A stretch of DNA of 25,798 nt, taken from positions 1-25,798 of the forward strand of contig JAQGBZ010000622.1 in NCBI GenBank assembly GCA_034687125.1, written 5' to 3'. Source of the DNA: Neelides folsomi. Taxonomy: Eukaryota > Arthropoda > Collembola > Neelipleona > Neelidae. Under the pieces are notes generated by a model. That model was not told the DNA's origin, made no database searches, and was given only the letters and a program-made list of their open reading frames with translations. Shown here one piece after another: positions 1 through 9,785 of this stretch. The first letter of the stretch is position 1, and each line of letters starts with the position of its first letter. The translations under genes were made by a program, and so were the position numbers.

Positions 1-85
1 TATTTTTCGACTACAAAGATTTAAAATTCATTATGAATAATTTACATAGCTTGTTTACATTTGATTTAATAAGAGTTAAGCCTTT

Positions 86-846
86 TTAATGAATCGCTTC
101 CGCTGCTTCCCTCTCGGCAATCTTTCGCTCTTTTTCTTCTTTCCGTTGTTTTCTTTCCAAGAGACGCTTTTCTCGTTCGTGTTCTTTCATTCGGATGATT
201 TGACTGAAAATGGAAAAGTTAATTTAAAACAATTTAATTACAATTTAAAAGTATATAATCAATCATAATTAATCTTAAATACTTAAACTATGATTCGCTT
301 AAAATTGCTTTAATGCTTCTTTTGCTGTATTTTATTTATCGTTAGTTAAAAGTTAAAAATCATCTAGCTTATATTAAATTTTTTTGCATACTCTTCGTAT
401 TGACAATTCAAGTAAGCGTGTCGCTCATGATGGCATCGGTAAAGAAATGGGAATTTCTCCTTTTTGCAAGATCTGTAATTGATGAAATGATGGGCACAAT
501 AGTCACGAAGATGCAAAGGTATTTTGGCCGAATACATTTCTGCTTCAGTCGCTACCATCACTGAGGAATAAAGAAATTAATCTACTGTTAGTTAAAGGCT
601 GTTATTACTTAATTACTTATATTTAATGAATGTGCTTAATTAACTATTGAAGTAGGTTTAGCTACTAATTGACTAATAAATATTTTGTGAAAATTTCTTT
701 TGCAAACCTCTGGCTTTCCTTGGGGCTTCAAATCCGTAATTTGGGTCAAACTTTGATTCTTTCTCTTGGTCTGGGGTTGTGGGGGAAGTTCCGGTGAAGA
801 ACTCCTGGACGGAGTCTTTCATGCTGGCAGAAACCGAACTTCCCAT
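86..846 (-). CDS. NDUFB7: NADH dehydrogenase 1 beta subcomplex subunit 7 (NDUFB7), complete, 3 exons
   Basis: Accessory subunit of mitochondrial complex I on the intermembrane-space side. Predicted exons 846-708, 560-392 and 203-86 join in phase (donors at 707 and 391, CAG acceptors) into about 140 residues, close to the usual length of about 137. Seen: the core carries two CX9C motifs (DYC-X9-C and RC-X9-C), the hallmark of this family and of Mia40-type import; a DPNYGFEAPRK stretch precedes MVATEAEM, and the C-terminal third is a charged helix rich in K, E and R. The start at 846 gives MGSS; family members are N-myristoylated on this glycine, which is why I prefer it over the ATG at 822. 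It is divergent from the gene starting near 1010, so the two may share an upstream region. Identity is confident; exon borders less so. Confidence 0.93.
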
Positions 847-1009
847 TTTAACCCGATTTGCGAAATTTTAATCGGATTAAATTTAAAATTAACTATATCC
901 TCGAGTTTGAAAACCCGGAATAAGAAGCAGATGGGAAGGATGAGGAATTAGCGTCAACTAACTTAATGTTTCACTCTGCCCCTTTTCTCTATTTGACTGC
1001 AATACAATT

Positions 1010-1243
1010 ATGAACTTTAATGAATTTTACTTATTTTGTTTTTTGAAGGAGGAAAAGCCCTTGCTTTTGAATTTGAATGTTCCAAGAGTGGAAAATCAAC
1101 TTCCGGTTTACGCCAATGAAGGAAGAGTGGACGCTTTTAATCTGATGGAGTTTATGGGATTTGCCGTCGTTCATCTCTTTCAAATTTTCTTAGTTGTGGT
1201 CATCGCCATTTTTACAACTATTTATTGTAAGGGTTATATTAAT

Positions 1244-1285
<42 letters not shown>

Positions 1286-1782
1286 TCGTCAATAAATAAT
1301 TCGTTAATTAAAAGTATATTATTTTTTTGTAAAACAATTGTTTAATGAAATTAACTTTATTCGATTATTTAACAAATTATTTATTTTAAACGTAGTTGTG
1401 AAAAGAATGGCAGAACCAGACCAACCTTGTAATTCCGTCTTCCTTACCAATCCCAACATTGGACAGAATTTCATTACGAACAACGACCAAAACAGATCCA
1501 CGGGATTTGTTCATCTTCGTGATGATCATTCTGGGAGAGGTAAATTAAATTAATTACAATTAAGAATTTTGATTAAGGAATTGGATTTTGACTTTTATTT
1601 TAACTTTTATTTTAACAGGAGATCAATCAATGAATTCAATGAATATGGAAGGCCGAAGTCCTCGCTTGTTTTCTACAAATGATTCCGGATTGGCTGGGTT
1701 TTATGGAACTGGTCCGAGTCCCATCACTGGATTTAACCAATACGAACGGAAATCTCCCAAATCGAGAAACCTAAGACATTGA
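1010..1782 (+). CDS. Unknown single-pass membrane protein, 3 exons, start uncertain
   Basis: I do not recognise this protein. Predicted exons 1010-1226, 1396-1539 and 1619-1782 join in phase (donors GTAAGG and GTAAAT, acceptors TAG and CAG) into about 174 residues. Seen: a polar N-terminus, one hydrophobic segment around residues 47-70 (FAVVHLFQIFLVVVIAIF), then a tail rich in N, S, P and G that ends in a basic stretch. The first Met is doubtful: an acceptor-like TTTTTTGAAG ends at 1048, so 1010-1048 could be intron with the true start upstream, but I found no good upstream donor with an ATG. The first intron contains an AAT microsatellite. A poly(A) signal lies at 2058-2063. Three in-phase exons argue that it is a real gene. 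Confidence 0.6.
1242..1285. repeat. (AAT)n microsatellite
   Basis: Uninterrupted run of AAT units in the first intron of the unknown membrane-protein gene. Reading straight through it gives a false poly-asparagine stretch. Confidence 0.95.
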
Positions 1783-2057
1783 GTTACAAATGAGCTGACC
1801 AAAACTTCAAAATTACCTGACTGATAAAATACCTGTAATTTAAATGCCTTAAAATGTCTTTACTATCTTTAACTAATGTTCTTATTTGAATTAAGTTTAT
1901 TAACATTGAATTGCATTTGAAGTTTTTCTTTAAATGCCATTTAAATGTTTTTAAAAAGTCCAATTGAGCTCAGATTTCTTTTTATCTTTTTTGTAAATGA
2001 ATTTCCTTTTTTCTTCAAGTGGAACTATTTGTGTGAATTTTCTGTGTAAGTTTGTAC

Positions 2058-2063
2058 AATAAA
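2058..2063 (+). terminator. Poly(A) signal AATAAA
   Basis: AATAAA lies 276 bases after the stop of the unknown membrane-protein gene and is followed by T/G-rich sequence. It is the likely 3' end of that transcript. Confidence 0.5.
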
Positions 2064-2704
2064 TGTCCCCTAGTACATTTTATTACTTATTATTTTGTCG
2101 ATCTCCATTTAACAATTTATTAATTAATTAATTACCATTTAAACAAGTGTTTATTCATTATATTATGTTAATTACTAATATAACTGATATTATTTATGTT
2201 ATGAATTATGAATAATTATTTATGATATTAAATAACATTATATTAACAAAGTTTGTATTAGCGTATTTCAAAAGATTCAAAACTCAACTAAAAAAAAGGG
2301 CCATAATTTTAAATTAATTGTATTGTAATTGAAGTAAATCTAAAAGTAAAATTTTTTATGTTCAAAAATGTGAAGATTAAAACACTTAAATGACTAGTGA
2401 TGCGCTTAACATAAATATGGGAGAAGTGAATATTGTTGTGAGATTATTGTTATAAGGAAAAAGTAATAAAAATTGTTATTTGTATTTAATTGTTCATTCA
2501 TTTATGAGTTTTCCATACTGAAGTACATTAAAAGTAAAATATGTTTAAATGTGAAATTGCTAATACGTTAAATATTTTATTTATGAATTGAAAAATCAAT
2601 AGCTGTTTAATTATATAATAAGCAATTTATTTCTTTACACAATAATACACTTATTATATCGTTATTTACATATAATGTGTTGATGAGATTTATTTTAATT
2701 TAAA
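2064..2704. other. AT-rich intergenic DNA, no gene seen
   Basis: Separates the 3' ends of two convergent genes. Only short AT-rich runs such as TTAATTAATTAA are visible; no coding exon, hairpin or RNA gene found. Confidence 0.5.
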
Positions 2705-3643
2705 TTAAGGAAAGATTGTTTCTTGGATCTCTTGGATTTCCCTCCGGATGTTTTCCCTCGATTGTTCTTCGTAGCTTTGGCGGAATTCCTCCGTCACGAA
2801 TATGTTTGGGATTTGAAGGAAACTTTGCAGAACCTATTCAATTAATTATGATTAATTAAATAATTAAACACAGATAAATTAAGTTAAGGTAAGCAAGAAT
2901 AGTAATTTCAATAGTTATGTTAATTGACAATTAATATTAAGGAAGTCTTTGAACTTTGAACCTTGAGCCTGAGAACTTTGTAAGCTTCATCTGGCAGCGT
3001 TTTGACTTCTGCCCTCGTTTTGTCACAGTAAGACTTGTATTGGTCCCACTGGGAGCCAAAAATGGCAAAATTGATGTCCACGAAATAATGTTCATCGGTG
3101 TCCCCGCGACCTCCAGGGGTCAAATGCTCCTCGGTCGAGTTGTTGACGGACAAATGGATGAGTTGATAAACGCCCAAGGAAAACTCTGAATCTTTTTCGT
3201 GGTTCGCAGCAGTGAGAAAAGTTTTGAAGAGATCAATGCAGCGATCTGCATTGTCACCGCTTTGCACATCGTAATGCATCCTATTAAAAATCATCATTAA
3301 TTTTAATTCTTGATTATTTTATTTAATTTCAATTATTTAATTAAACGATTATTTATTTAATTTCCGTTATTTATATAATTTCAATTATTTAATTAAACAA
3401 TTAATTTTTTAATTACGCTTGGAAAATAATTGCAGCTCCAAGAATAATTTTATCTTTAACTTTTCCTTCCACTTTTCCCAATTCGGTTAATTTGAATTCC
3501 AGATATTCCAAATTGTTCGCTGCCCGTGAAGATTCCCCGTATGTTTTCTTCACCTTTCCCAACCACTCCTCTTTCAATTCGGGTGAGAGTTTGAGCAAAT
3601 TCTCGATTTCGCCCCAAACACAATCAAGTCTTGGACTTTCCAT
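2705..3643 (-). CDS. COG4339-type HD-superfamily protein lacking metal-binding His residues, 3 exons
   Basis: Predicted exons 3643-3417, 3280-2962 and 2833-2705 join in phase (2 then 0) into about 224 residues, the usual size for the predicted metal-dependent HD phosphohydrolase family known mainly from bacteria. The C-terminal half fits well: [10 protein letters not shown], then [12 protein letters not shown], then a stretch like the family's VLxxFLxRPxIYxT (here [17 protein letters not shown]), then an E-x-x-R-x-N-I end. The metal-site motifs do not. Where the family has Y-H-N-x-x-H this has A-N-N-L-E-Y (about residues 50-55), and where it has F-H-D-A-x-Y-D this has F-Q-A-M-H-Y-D (about 74-80, at the first exon junction). 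Inference: an intact reading frame encoding a catalytically dead member. The start is the ATG at 3643. The family assignment rests on remembered consensus. Confidence 0.7.
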
Positions 3644-3737
3644 TTTTAACAAATTATGTATTTAAAGGGAGATTAACAATCTTTAAATCAAAAAGGTTAA
3701 AGGTCAATTAGGCCTAATGTTCCAAAGGCTAAAACTA

Positions 3738-3963
3738 TTAAAATCCAATTAGAAATTGTAAAACTTGGAGTGGAATTTTCAAGTTGTGAGTTTGTGAAAG
3801 CAGAAGGGAAAGTGTCGGGTTAATCGGGGAATATCCGGGAGACTGCGCTTTCTCCGAACAAGGAGTTTTGTAATATTCGGGTAATTTCGGTCTTCCATTT
3901 CCCCGTTGTTCCATCCATGTAGGTGTCAGATCAATAGCCGGATCTCGACTTGGAATTATTCCA
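3738..3963 (-). CDS. Exon-like open stretch, unassigned
   Basis: Follows a TAG acceptor (3966-3964) and is open for 74 codons in the frame starting at 3962, reading IPSRDPAIDLTPTWMEQRG and on to a TAA at 3740-3738. It is less AT-rich than its surroundings, which suggests coding. A second frame from about 3923 is also open to a TAA near 3830. I could not join the longer frame in phase to the exon at 4172-4007. Function unknown; it could be the terminal exon of an unrecognised gene or chance. Confidence 0.3.
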
Positions 3964-4006
3964 CTAATTCAATTCATTTGCGAAAACTCTTTCAATTTCA
4001 ACTCAC

Positions 4007-4172
4007 AGCTTTCACCAAATTTCCATTTTCCCCTTGAGCTCTCACAAACTCACAAATTGAGTTGGAAATCTCATCTTCATTTAATGCTCTTAAAATGAGA
4101 AAAACTTTAACTTTGTTTACTTTACATCCATGCAGTAATGCCATTTGATGCTCATCTTTGTACACATAAAAT
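4007..4172 (-). CDS. Candidate internal exon of an unknown gene
   Basis: Bounded by a T-rich TAG acceptor (4175-4173) and a strong GTGAGT donor (4006-4001), and open through 55 codons in one frame (FYVYKDEHQMALLHG and on to NLVKA). The exon starts with the last base of a split codon and ends in phase 0. Joined to the TAG acceptor at 3964 it would run only about ten codons before a TGA. I do not recognise the protein and found no convincing upstream exon. It may be one internal exon of a gene whose other exons I missed. Confidence 0.35.
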
Positions 4173-4175
4173 CTA

Positions 4176-5001
4176 AACAAATTTGATTAAAATCAACAAC
4201 AATTTCATAGCTTAATTGAGTTAATATTTAACCCAATTACATAAAAGTTCATTATGCGCATTTAAAATATATATTTAAAATATACTGTGTAGCTACATAT
4301 TTAGCTATATGATACTTCTGAAGTTATTATCTTTTAATGCACTTTTATATGATATAATTTATATATTAAACTTAATTAAATCTGTTCTATAAGGTCTATG
4401 TATACAAAATCTGGATATATATATATATATAATATCACTGTCCTTAAAAAGAGTATTAAATTAACTATCTTTATATATAAAATCTTGAAATTGAATCAAT
4501 AAAGTTAAATGATTGTGATGGGATATGAAATGAGAAAATGAAGAGAAAAAAAGAAAATGATTTCCCCAACGTTTCATTTCTTCTCAACCTTTGCAAGACA
4601 AAAGTCTGCTCTTAAAATTCACTAAAACCAAACAGCTCAAATTAATTTAAAGATTCTCATTAAATTTAATAACTTCACTTGTTGCTTAAATTAAATGTCA
4701 TTTTAATATTAATTTTAACTTTGAAAGCTGTTTAAAGATATCTTCACATCAATAGATAATATTTAAAAGGTTTAAAATTACTCAATTTAACTTTTATGAA
4801 TCTTTCTCTCTTTATTTAAAGTATCGTAAAATGTTAAGTCATAAATGATTATTTTATATTTATTGTAAAATGTGTTCCAATTACGTGTAATTTGTAACTT
4901 TAATTACATTAACATTAATTGTATTAACATTAATTAGATAATTGATTATTATTTATATTAAATAATAGAGGAATGTTTATTATATTTTAGCTATTTATGC
5001 A
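4176..5001. other. AT-rich intergenic DNA with a short (TA)n run
   Basis: No convincing exon. A short TA dinucleotide run sits near 4418-4432. A purine-rich patch at 4525-4565 next to an open minus-strand stretch from about 4577 has no homology I recognise. Confidence 0.45.
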
Positions 5002-5603
5002 ATGGAAGATATCGGAGAAGAGCCGGAAATTTTGGTGACATTGACGATTCGATTAATTCGGTCATTCGAGCATAAAAATTGGAAGCCGTTGGTCGTCCAC
5101 AATGTGAGTCTTTCCTTAACTCCTGAACGACTTCTCGCTCTCGTCAAGGAAAAAATCCCAACGTCGAATTTGCCAATTCCGTTTAAGACGACTTCAAATT
5201 ATGACACTTTCAAGGTTCGAACATACAACAATTAATAAATTAATTATCTTAATTAACACTAATGTATAATTCATTACAGTAAAATTAACAATCTATTTTA
5301 ATAATACAAATTACAAAATAATACGATCACAATTTAATTTTATTTCGATTCCATTTCGATCTCAATTTCGATTTGATTTTGATTACATTTCGATTCCATT
5401 TTGATTTGATTTCGATTCGATTTCAGATTGAAAGTCAAGCATTTGGGGCCAAAACGAACGACCCCCTAATCAATTTGGAAGACGATCAAAGTTTGATTCT
5501 GAAGAAGGGAATTCCTTTGGTTGATCAAGGAGTGAAAGAAGAAACGGAGATTTCTCTCTTCAAAATAATCGACTATTTGGAGTACAAAGCAAATTGTAAT
5601 TGA
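5002..5603 (+). CDS. UPF0538 family protein (C2orf76 homologue), complete, 2 exons
   Basis: Exons 5002-5214 and 5427-5603 join in phase 0 (donor GTTCGA, acceptor TTTCAG) into about 130 residues, the usual size of the conserved eukaryotic UPF0538/C2orf76 family. Seen: VTLTIRLIRSFEHKNWKPLV near the N-terminus, then LPIPFKTTSNYDTFKI, then KTNDPLINLEDDQSLIL, then a late ETEISLF and a final EYKAN, all matching the family in order. The molecular function of the family is not established. The start is the first ATG after an acceptor-like TTTTAG at 4988-4990, so a 5' non-coding exon is possible. The intron is built largely of a degenerate GATTTCGATTC repeat. It converges with the calreticulin-like gene. 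Confidence 0.93.
5343..5424 (+). repeat. Degenerate short tandem repeat in the C2orf76-homologue intron
   Basis: Repeated units of the type ATTTCGATTC / ATTTTGATT fill the 3' third of the intron right up to the acceptor, replacing a normal pyrimidine tract with a T-rich, regularly spaced repeat. Confidence 0.75.
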
Positions 5604-6123
5604 AGAGCCAATTTGACTCAATTTCGCCTATTTAAACATCAATCAACTAATTTAAAAATGTAAAACTCCTAGTCATTCCAAGTTGGATTTCCCAACAAAC
5701 CAATTGCAATGTACTCATATACCTTTTTAACTCCAATTGTGAAAATTTAAATTATGAATCTTGATATAACACTTACCATTAATATTATAGTACTTTAAAT
5801 AATATGGTAATTTAAGGATCGATGTCAATTATTCAATTATTTATTTAACTCGTTTCTCAAAGTTTATTAATTAAATATCCAACTTAAAGCCACAAAATGG
5901 TCTTAAATGTTAAAACTAACATAAAATTTTAATTAAACAAACTTAAATGTAATTAACTAAATGTAAAAATTAACTTATCTAATTTATTGTAAAGTTAAAG
6001 ATTTATTTTATCAAATATAATTGTATTAAGTAGAAAGTAGAAAATGTCGCAGTGTTTAGACAACTTTGTCTAAAGATAAATTAGGTTATTAAGTTATAGA
6101 ATTTAAATATTAGTTAAAAAAAG
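5604..6123. other. Intergenic DNA between convergent genes
   Basis: Holds the 3' untranslated regions of the C2orf76 homologue (plus) and the calreticulin-like gene (minus). Minus-strand AATAAA motifs near 5983-5988 and 6002-6007 could serve the calreticulin-like transcript. No coding exon seen. Confidence 0.45.
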
Positions 6124-8032
6124 TTAAATGAGATTCTCTTCAATAATGTTATCGTTTTCATCCAATAACAAAATGTCATCCCTCAGGTCAATGTCAAATT
6201 CGTATTCCCTTTCTGCTTTCATAAAAGAGAGAATTTCCGTTCTTTTCTCCTTGGCATAATCCAAGTCGGAAGTGATCAATATGTTGTCAATTTCAATTGC
6301 CAGTGGATTTTCTTGGTTGAACATCGACACTGCACAGATTGAAGGAAACCCGAAAAATGGAATTTTGAGTCGATCTTCGATCATTAGTTCGTCATCGATG
6401 TAAACAGCATAATAATTATCTGAAAATATTTAAATTTTCCGCCAATTTTAAATAATTCTAGTATTCAAATAACTTTAATTTAAATAACCCTAAATCTCCC
6501 TTAATTTAAATAACTTTAATTCTCCCTTAATTTAAATAACACTAAACTTAAATTGCCCTTAGTTAAATTGGACAAAATTTAAAATTTACGATTCTTAAAT
6601 TTTTTTAAACTTTACCTGGCAGAATCTCAAGTGTGTACACATGCGTAAATCGATCTGTTGGTCCTTTAATTTTGGATAAATACTGGTCATGGTCAAACCA
6701 CGTGGATCCTTCTCTAAATTTCAAAAGCAACTGATTTTCCCCGCCGTTCCTCCGCCCCAACTTATTTCCAAAAAATAGTGAAAATTGATCCCATGACCCC
6801 AAAATCGACCTCGACGAAGGACAATCATGCAATCGTAAAAACATTTCTCCCAAAGCAAACTTGAGCGAATATTGAATGACCATCGGAAGAGTTTTTGAAG
6901 AGAATTCCGGAAATCGGGCCAAAATTCCTTTTTGATATGACATCGCGTTTTTGGATTTCAAAGCCCGGTTTTCGAAATGCGTCCCGGGCACTTGATTAAC
7001 CATTGAATAGCTTTCGTTCATTACTGTCCCGGGGAACATTGACTCCCAACGTTTGATCCAATCTTTTGTAAACGTCTCTTCGAAAAAAACTTTCTGATGG
7101 GAAACTTCTTTATAAATCACTTTCATTTCCTGCACCGCGTTGTCCATCTTTTTCGCCATTCCGTCATCAGCTTGACGATGCAAATTCCCAACTTTCTATT
7201 TAAGTTAAAATTAATTGTAATTAACATATTTAAACTTAACTAAAATAGATATTTAATTGTGTTGATATTAATTATGCCATTAATTAATTGTATTTCTGTG
7301 TTCAAATATTCCCACCATTATTTCTGCAGACAAAGCCCGAATGTCTTCGCTCCTGAACCTTCGAAATTCTGAGGTCAAATTGTGAATTGCTGTCACTTGA
7401 TGCATCGACAGGGTTAAGATTTTATCCAATTTTGAGTTTGTGTCTTCTTCTCTTTCCTAAATCCAATTTAAGAAATATCAAAATGATTTTTTTAAAAATG
7501 TCAAATGGTTTAAAGTTAAATTTGAAGGATGGAAGCAATTTTAAAATATGAATAGATAAAAGTGTTATATTAAATTATATGTAAATAAGTTTATGATATG
7601 ATAAGTTATGTGATTTGTCTACTAATGAGCACTTTAACATGATATTTGATGTGATTTGTGGAAGGAAGAGGAAATTGAATTTCCGAAATTCTCATTACGA
7701 TCGTTTTAAATCGTGAAAATAAAAGTTGAACTTACAAAATCCTGGAAATCGTATTTGTCCTCCATGTCTTTTAAATTAACTCCGCACATTTCTTCATATT
7801 TTCGCATCTTTAGTACATTGAAAAATTAAATATTAGTAATCATAAATAAAACTTTATATAAAATTTAATTTAATTAAAATAAAATTTTACTTTAATTAAA
7901 ATTAATTACCTTGAGTTGGAGATTGACATAAGAAGTTCTTAGGGAATTGTATGAAGTTGCAAGTTTGTCGTGTTCATCTTCACAATCTCCCCAATGAAAA
8001 ACTCCAAAAAGGAAGATAAAACGAAGCTTCAT
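6124..8032 (-). CDS. Secreted calreticulin-like protein without the P-domain, with helical N-terminal extension, 5 exons
   Basis: Predicted exons 8032-7910, 7807-7736, 7456-7316, 7195-6616 and 6419-6124 join in phase into about 403 residues. Residues 1-17 are a signal peptide; about 18-147 are charged and probably helical or coiled-coil. From about 148 it follows the calreticulin globular domain in order: VFFEETF-x-x-x-WIKRW, KTLPMVIQYSLKF, WDQFSLFFG, then TDRFTHVYTLEILPDNYYAV (292-311), then IEIDNILITSDLDYA (347-361). In calreticulin a proline-rich arm of some 100 residues sits between the last two blocks; here only about 30 residues do. The glycan-site G-G-G-Y-V-K is replaced by L-G-E-M-F-L-R, the globular-domain Cys pair is missing, and there is no KDEL-type end (it ends EENLI). 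Inference: secreted or membrane-free lumenal protein with altered ligand binding. The fold assignment is strong, the function unknown. The exon 2 acceptor is an atypical AAG. Confidence 0.78.
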
Positions 8033-8070
8033 TTTTTTCAATTAAATGAAGGAGGAGAAAGTGGGATTTC

Positions 8071-8079
8071 CTTTTTATA
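8071..8079 (-). promoter_or_regulatory. TATA box of the calreticulin-like gene
   Basis: TATAAAAAG on the minus strand, 39 bases before the ATG at 8032. It implies a very short 5' leader and supports that start codon. Confidence 0.5.
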
Positions 8080-8483
8080 TCAAATTGAATGTAAGGAATT
8101 GTGTCAAATCCAATTCTAAATCCATTCAGAATTGATCGCTGTCAACGCCATTATACCAACAGGATTAAAAAGTTGGGATTTGAATAACAATAAAACAGAT
8201 CTCATTTAAATTCATTAAAGTCAAGTTTCGACATGTGAGAAAATTAAATAGGTTAATTTGAGTTCAAATATTGAATTAATTAAATCTCTAAATTCATCAA
8301 CACCAATGCCAATTAAACTTAATTACAAAACTGGAAATTACTAGAGCCAAATCCATTTATCCATACATAAAATTAACTTCAATAACTATAATACAATTTT
8401 GTTAATTAGTAATACCTAAATTGATGAATAAAAATTAAAGTGTTGTGGAGATGATTGAAATTGTGAAGTTAAATGACTTTCGA
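8080..8483. other. Intergenic DNA upstream of the calreticulin-like gene
   Basis: Lies between the NDUFS6 3' end and the calreticulin-like promoter, which face the same way. No coding exon or repeat recognised. Confidence 0.4.
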
Positions 8484-8489
8484 TTTATT
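8484..8489 (-). terminator. Poly(A) signal AATAAA of NDUFS6
   Basis: AATAAA on the minus strand, 66 bases beyond the NDUFS6 stop codon at 8555. Confidence 0.5.
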
Positions 8490-8554
8490 ATTATTAAGAA
8501 TTTACAGTTTAATTTAATTCACATTTACAGAGGAGACTGCTAAAGAAGAAGAGT

Positions 8555-9159
8555 TCAATGGTGATGATCATCTTTGTAAAAGCGGAGTCCGCAATATCCA
8601 CATGAATGATTCCCTGGTTGATCCTGTGAATGTTAAATCATTAATGTTTAATTATTAAAAATATAAGCCAGTTGTTCATAGATAAAGTTATTAGAATTAA
8701 TTGTGGTTTTAAATATTAATTAACTTACAAGGTTAATGTAAACTCTTGGATGTCCCGTCGCTCCACTTCCGCCGTCGCACCAAACCACACGGCTTTTGGC
8801 CTCTTCTGGAGGAACAGAAGCAATCAAATCAGCCGCAATGTTGGGATTCACATTTTTGGGCCGATCGATGAAACGAACCATGCGATAATCTTCTTTGTCA
8901 AATTTCTAAAAAGAATTTAATTTTTTATTTAAAGATTAATTTGTTAAATAAGATTGTGATTTTAATTTAATTGAGAGAGAGGAGAGATTATTTTAAGGAA
9001 CTTTAATACCTGCCCAGTATGAGTTACTTTATCTTCAATTTTATCATTTTTTGATAAGCTCCTCGTGGCGGAAGTCAAGGACCGAATTGTGGAGTTTAAC
9101 CCGAGTGACCTCTCGGCAGCCTTGACCCGACCTAACGCTAACAAACCGTTCCTCAACAT
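8555..9159 (-). CDS. NDUFS6: NADH dehydrogenase iron-sulfur protein 6 (NDUFS6), complete, 3 exons
   Basis: Zinc-binding accessory subunit of the matrix arm of mitochondrial complex I. Exons 9159-9010, 8905-8729 and 8623-8555 all join in phase 0 into 131 residues, near the usual 124. Seen: a mitochondrial presequence (MLRNGLLALGRVKAAERSLG and on, rich in R, S and L, no acid before E16), then KVTHTGQ at the exon 1 end, EDYRMVRFIDRPKNVN in exon 2, and the zinc ligands C-D-G-G-S-G-A-T-G-H plus C-G-Y-C; the protein ends DDHHH like its homologues. The reading frame stays open upstream of 9159, but the presequence fixes this Met. The region 9034-9467, covering most of exon 1 and the promoter, is duplicated at 20194-20652. 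Confidence 0.95.
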
Positions 9160-9467
9160 TGTGGATTTTACGAATTCCCAATTTACAAAATTCTCTTCGA
9201 ATAGAGCTCTTGCACGGACAGGATTTAGTGGTAAGTATAATTGTTTCAATTTACCTCAATGTTATCACCACATTTGTTAGTGGATTTCAGTCAAAGCCGC
9301 GCAATGAATATGGCACATTGCATTTATCAATGTTAAATCTTAACTTGGTAACACTATAATATACTTTATCCAAATGGTTTTGGCCAGTCGATGGGTTTAA
9401 CCTAACCTATTTAACCTAGCTAAGCTAATCCAAATTAATAATTTATAATATTGTTCTTGATAGCTTC
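9034..9467 (+). repeat. Source copy of the NDUFS6 promoter/exon 1 duplication
   Basis: About 434 bases shared in direct orientation with 20194-20652. This copy is the NDUFS6 presequence coding region and about 300 bases of upstream DNA. Homology stops inside exon 1 just before the KVTHTGQ codons, and at the other end after the shared GATAGCTTC. A TAACCTAACC stretch near 9398 is present only in this copy. Confidence 0.85.
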
Positions 9468-9785
9468 TTTGGCAAAAGTCAAGTTTACCGAATTTTAAAT
9501 TTATTATTTCTTTTTATATTTTTTAGTCAAACCTTAAGGAAAGGGTCTTTGTTTGCTTATTCGCATCTTAAGCTTTGGCAAATTTTTGCTTTTGTCCATG
9601 TCCTTTTGTTGCTTACTTCGAAAATACTTAGGGGTTTATAAAGGAAATCATCTCGTGTTGTTAAAATATAATTAGGAACAAATGATTATTTATTAACGAA
9701 AAATTCTTCAAGATTCAAGTTTATGATAATAATGTCGGTGACAATTAATAATGATAATTAATTAATTAAATTAAATATTAATTTA

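Noticed and set aside
766..951. Plus-strand ORF of 61 codons
   Set aside because: It lies antisense to the first NDUFB7 exon and promoter and has no protein-like features.
2956..3189. Plus-strand ORF of 77 codons
   Set aside because: Antisense shadow of exon 2 of the HD-family gene, which has family similarity on the minus strand.
4414..4432. Short TA dinucleotide run
   Set aside because: Too short to be more than background in AT-rich DNA.
9065..9280. Plus-strand ORF reading AEVKDRIVEF, seemingly conserved at 20211
   Set aside because: It is antisense to the NDUFS6 presequence. The similarity between the two sites comes from the DNA duplication, and differences fall on all codon positions.
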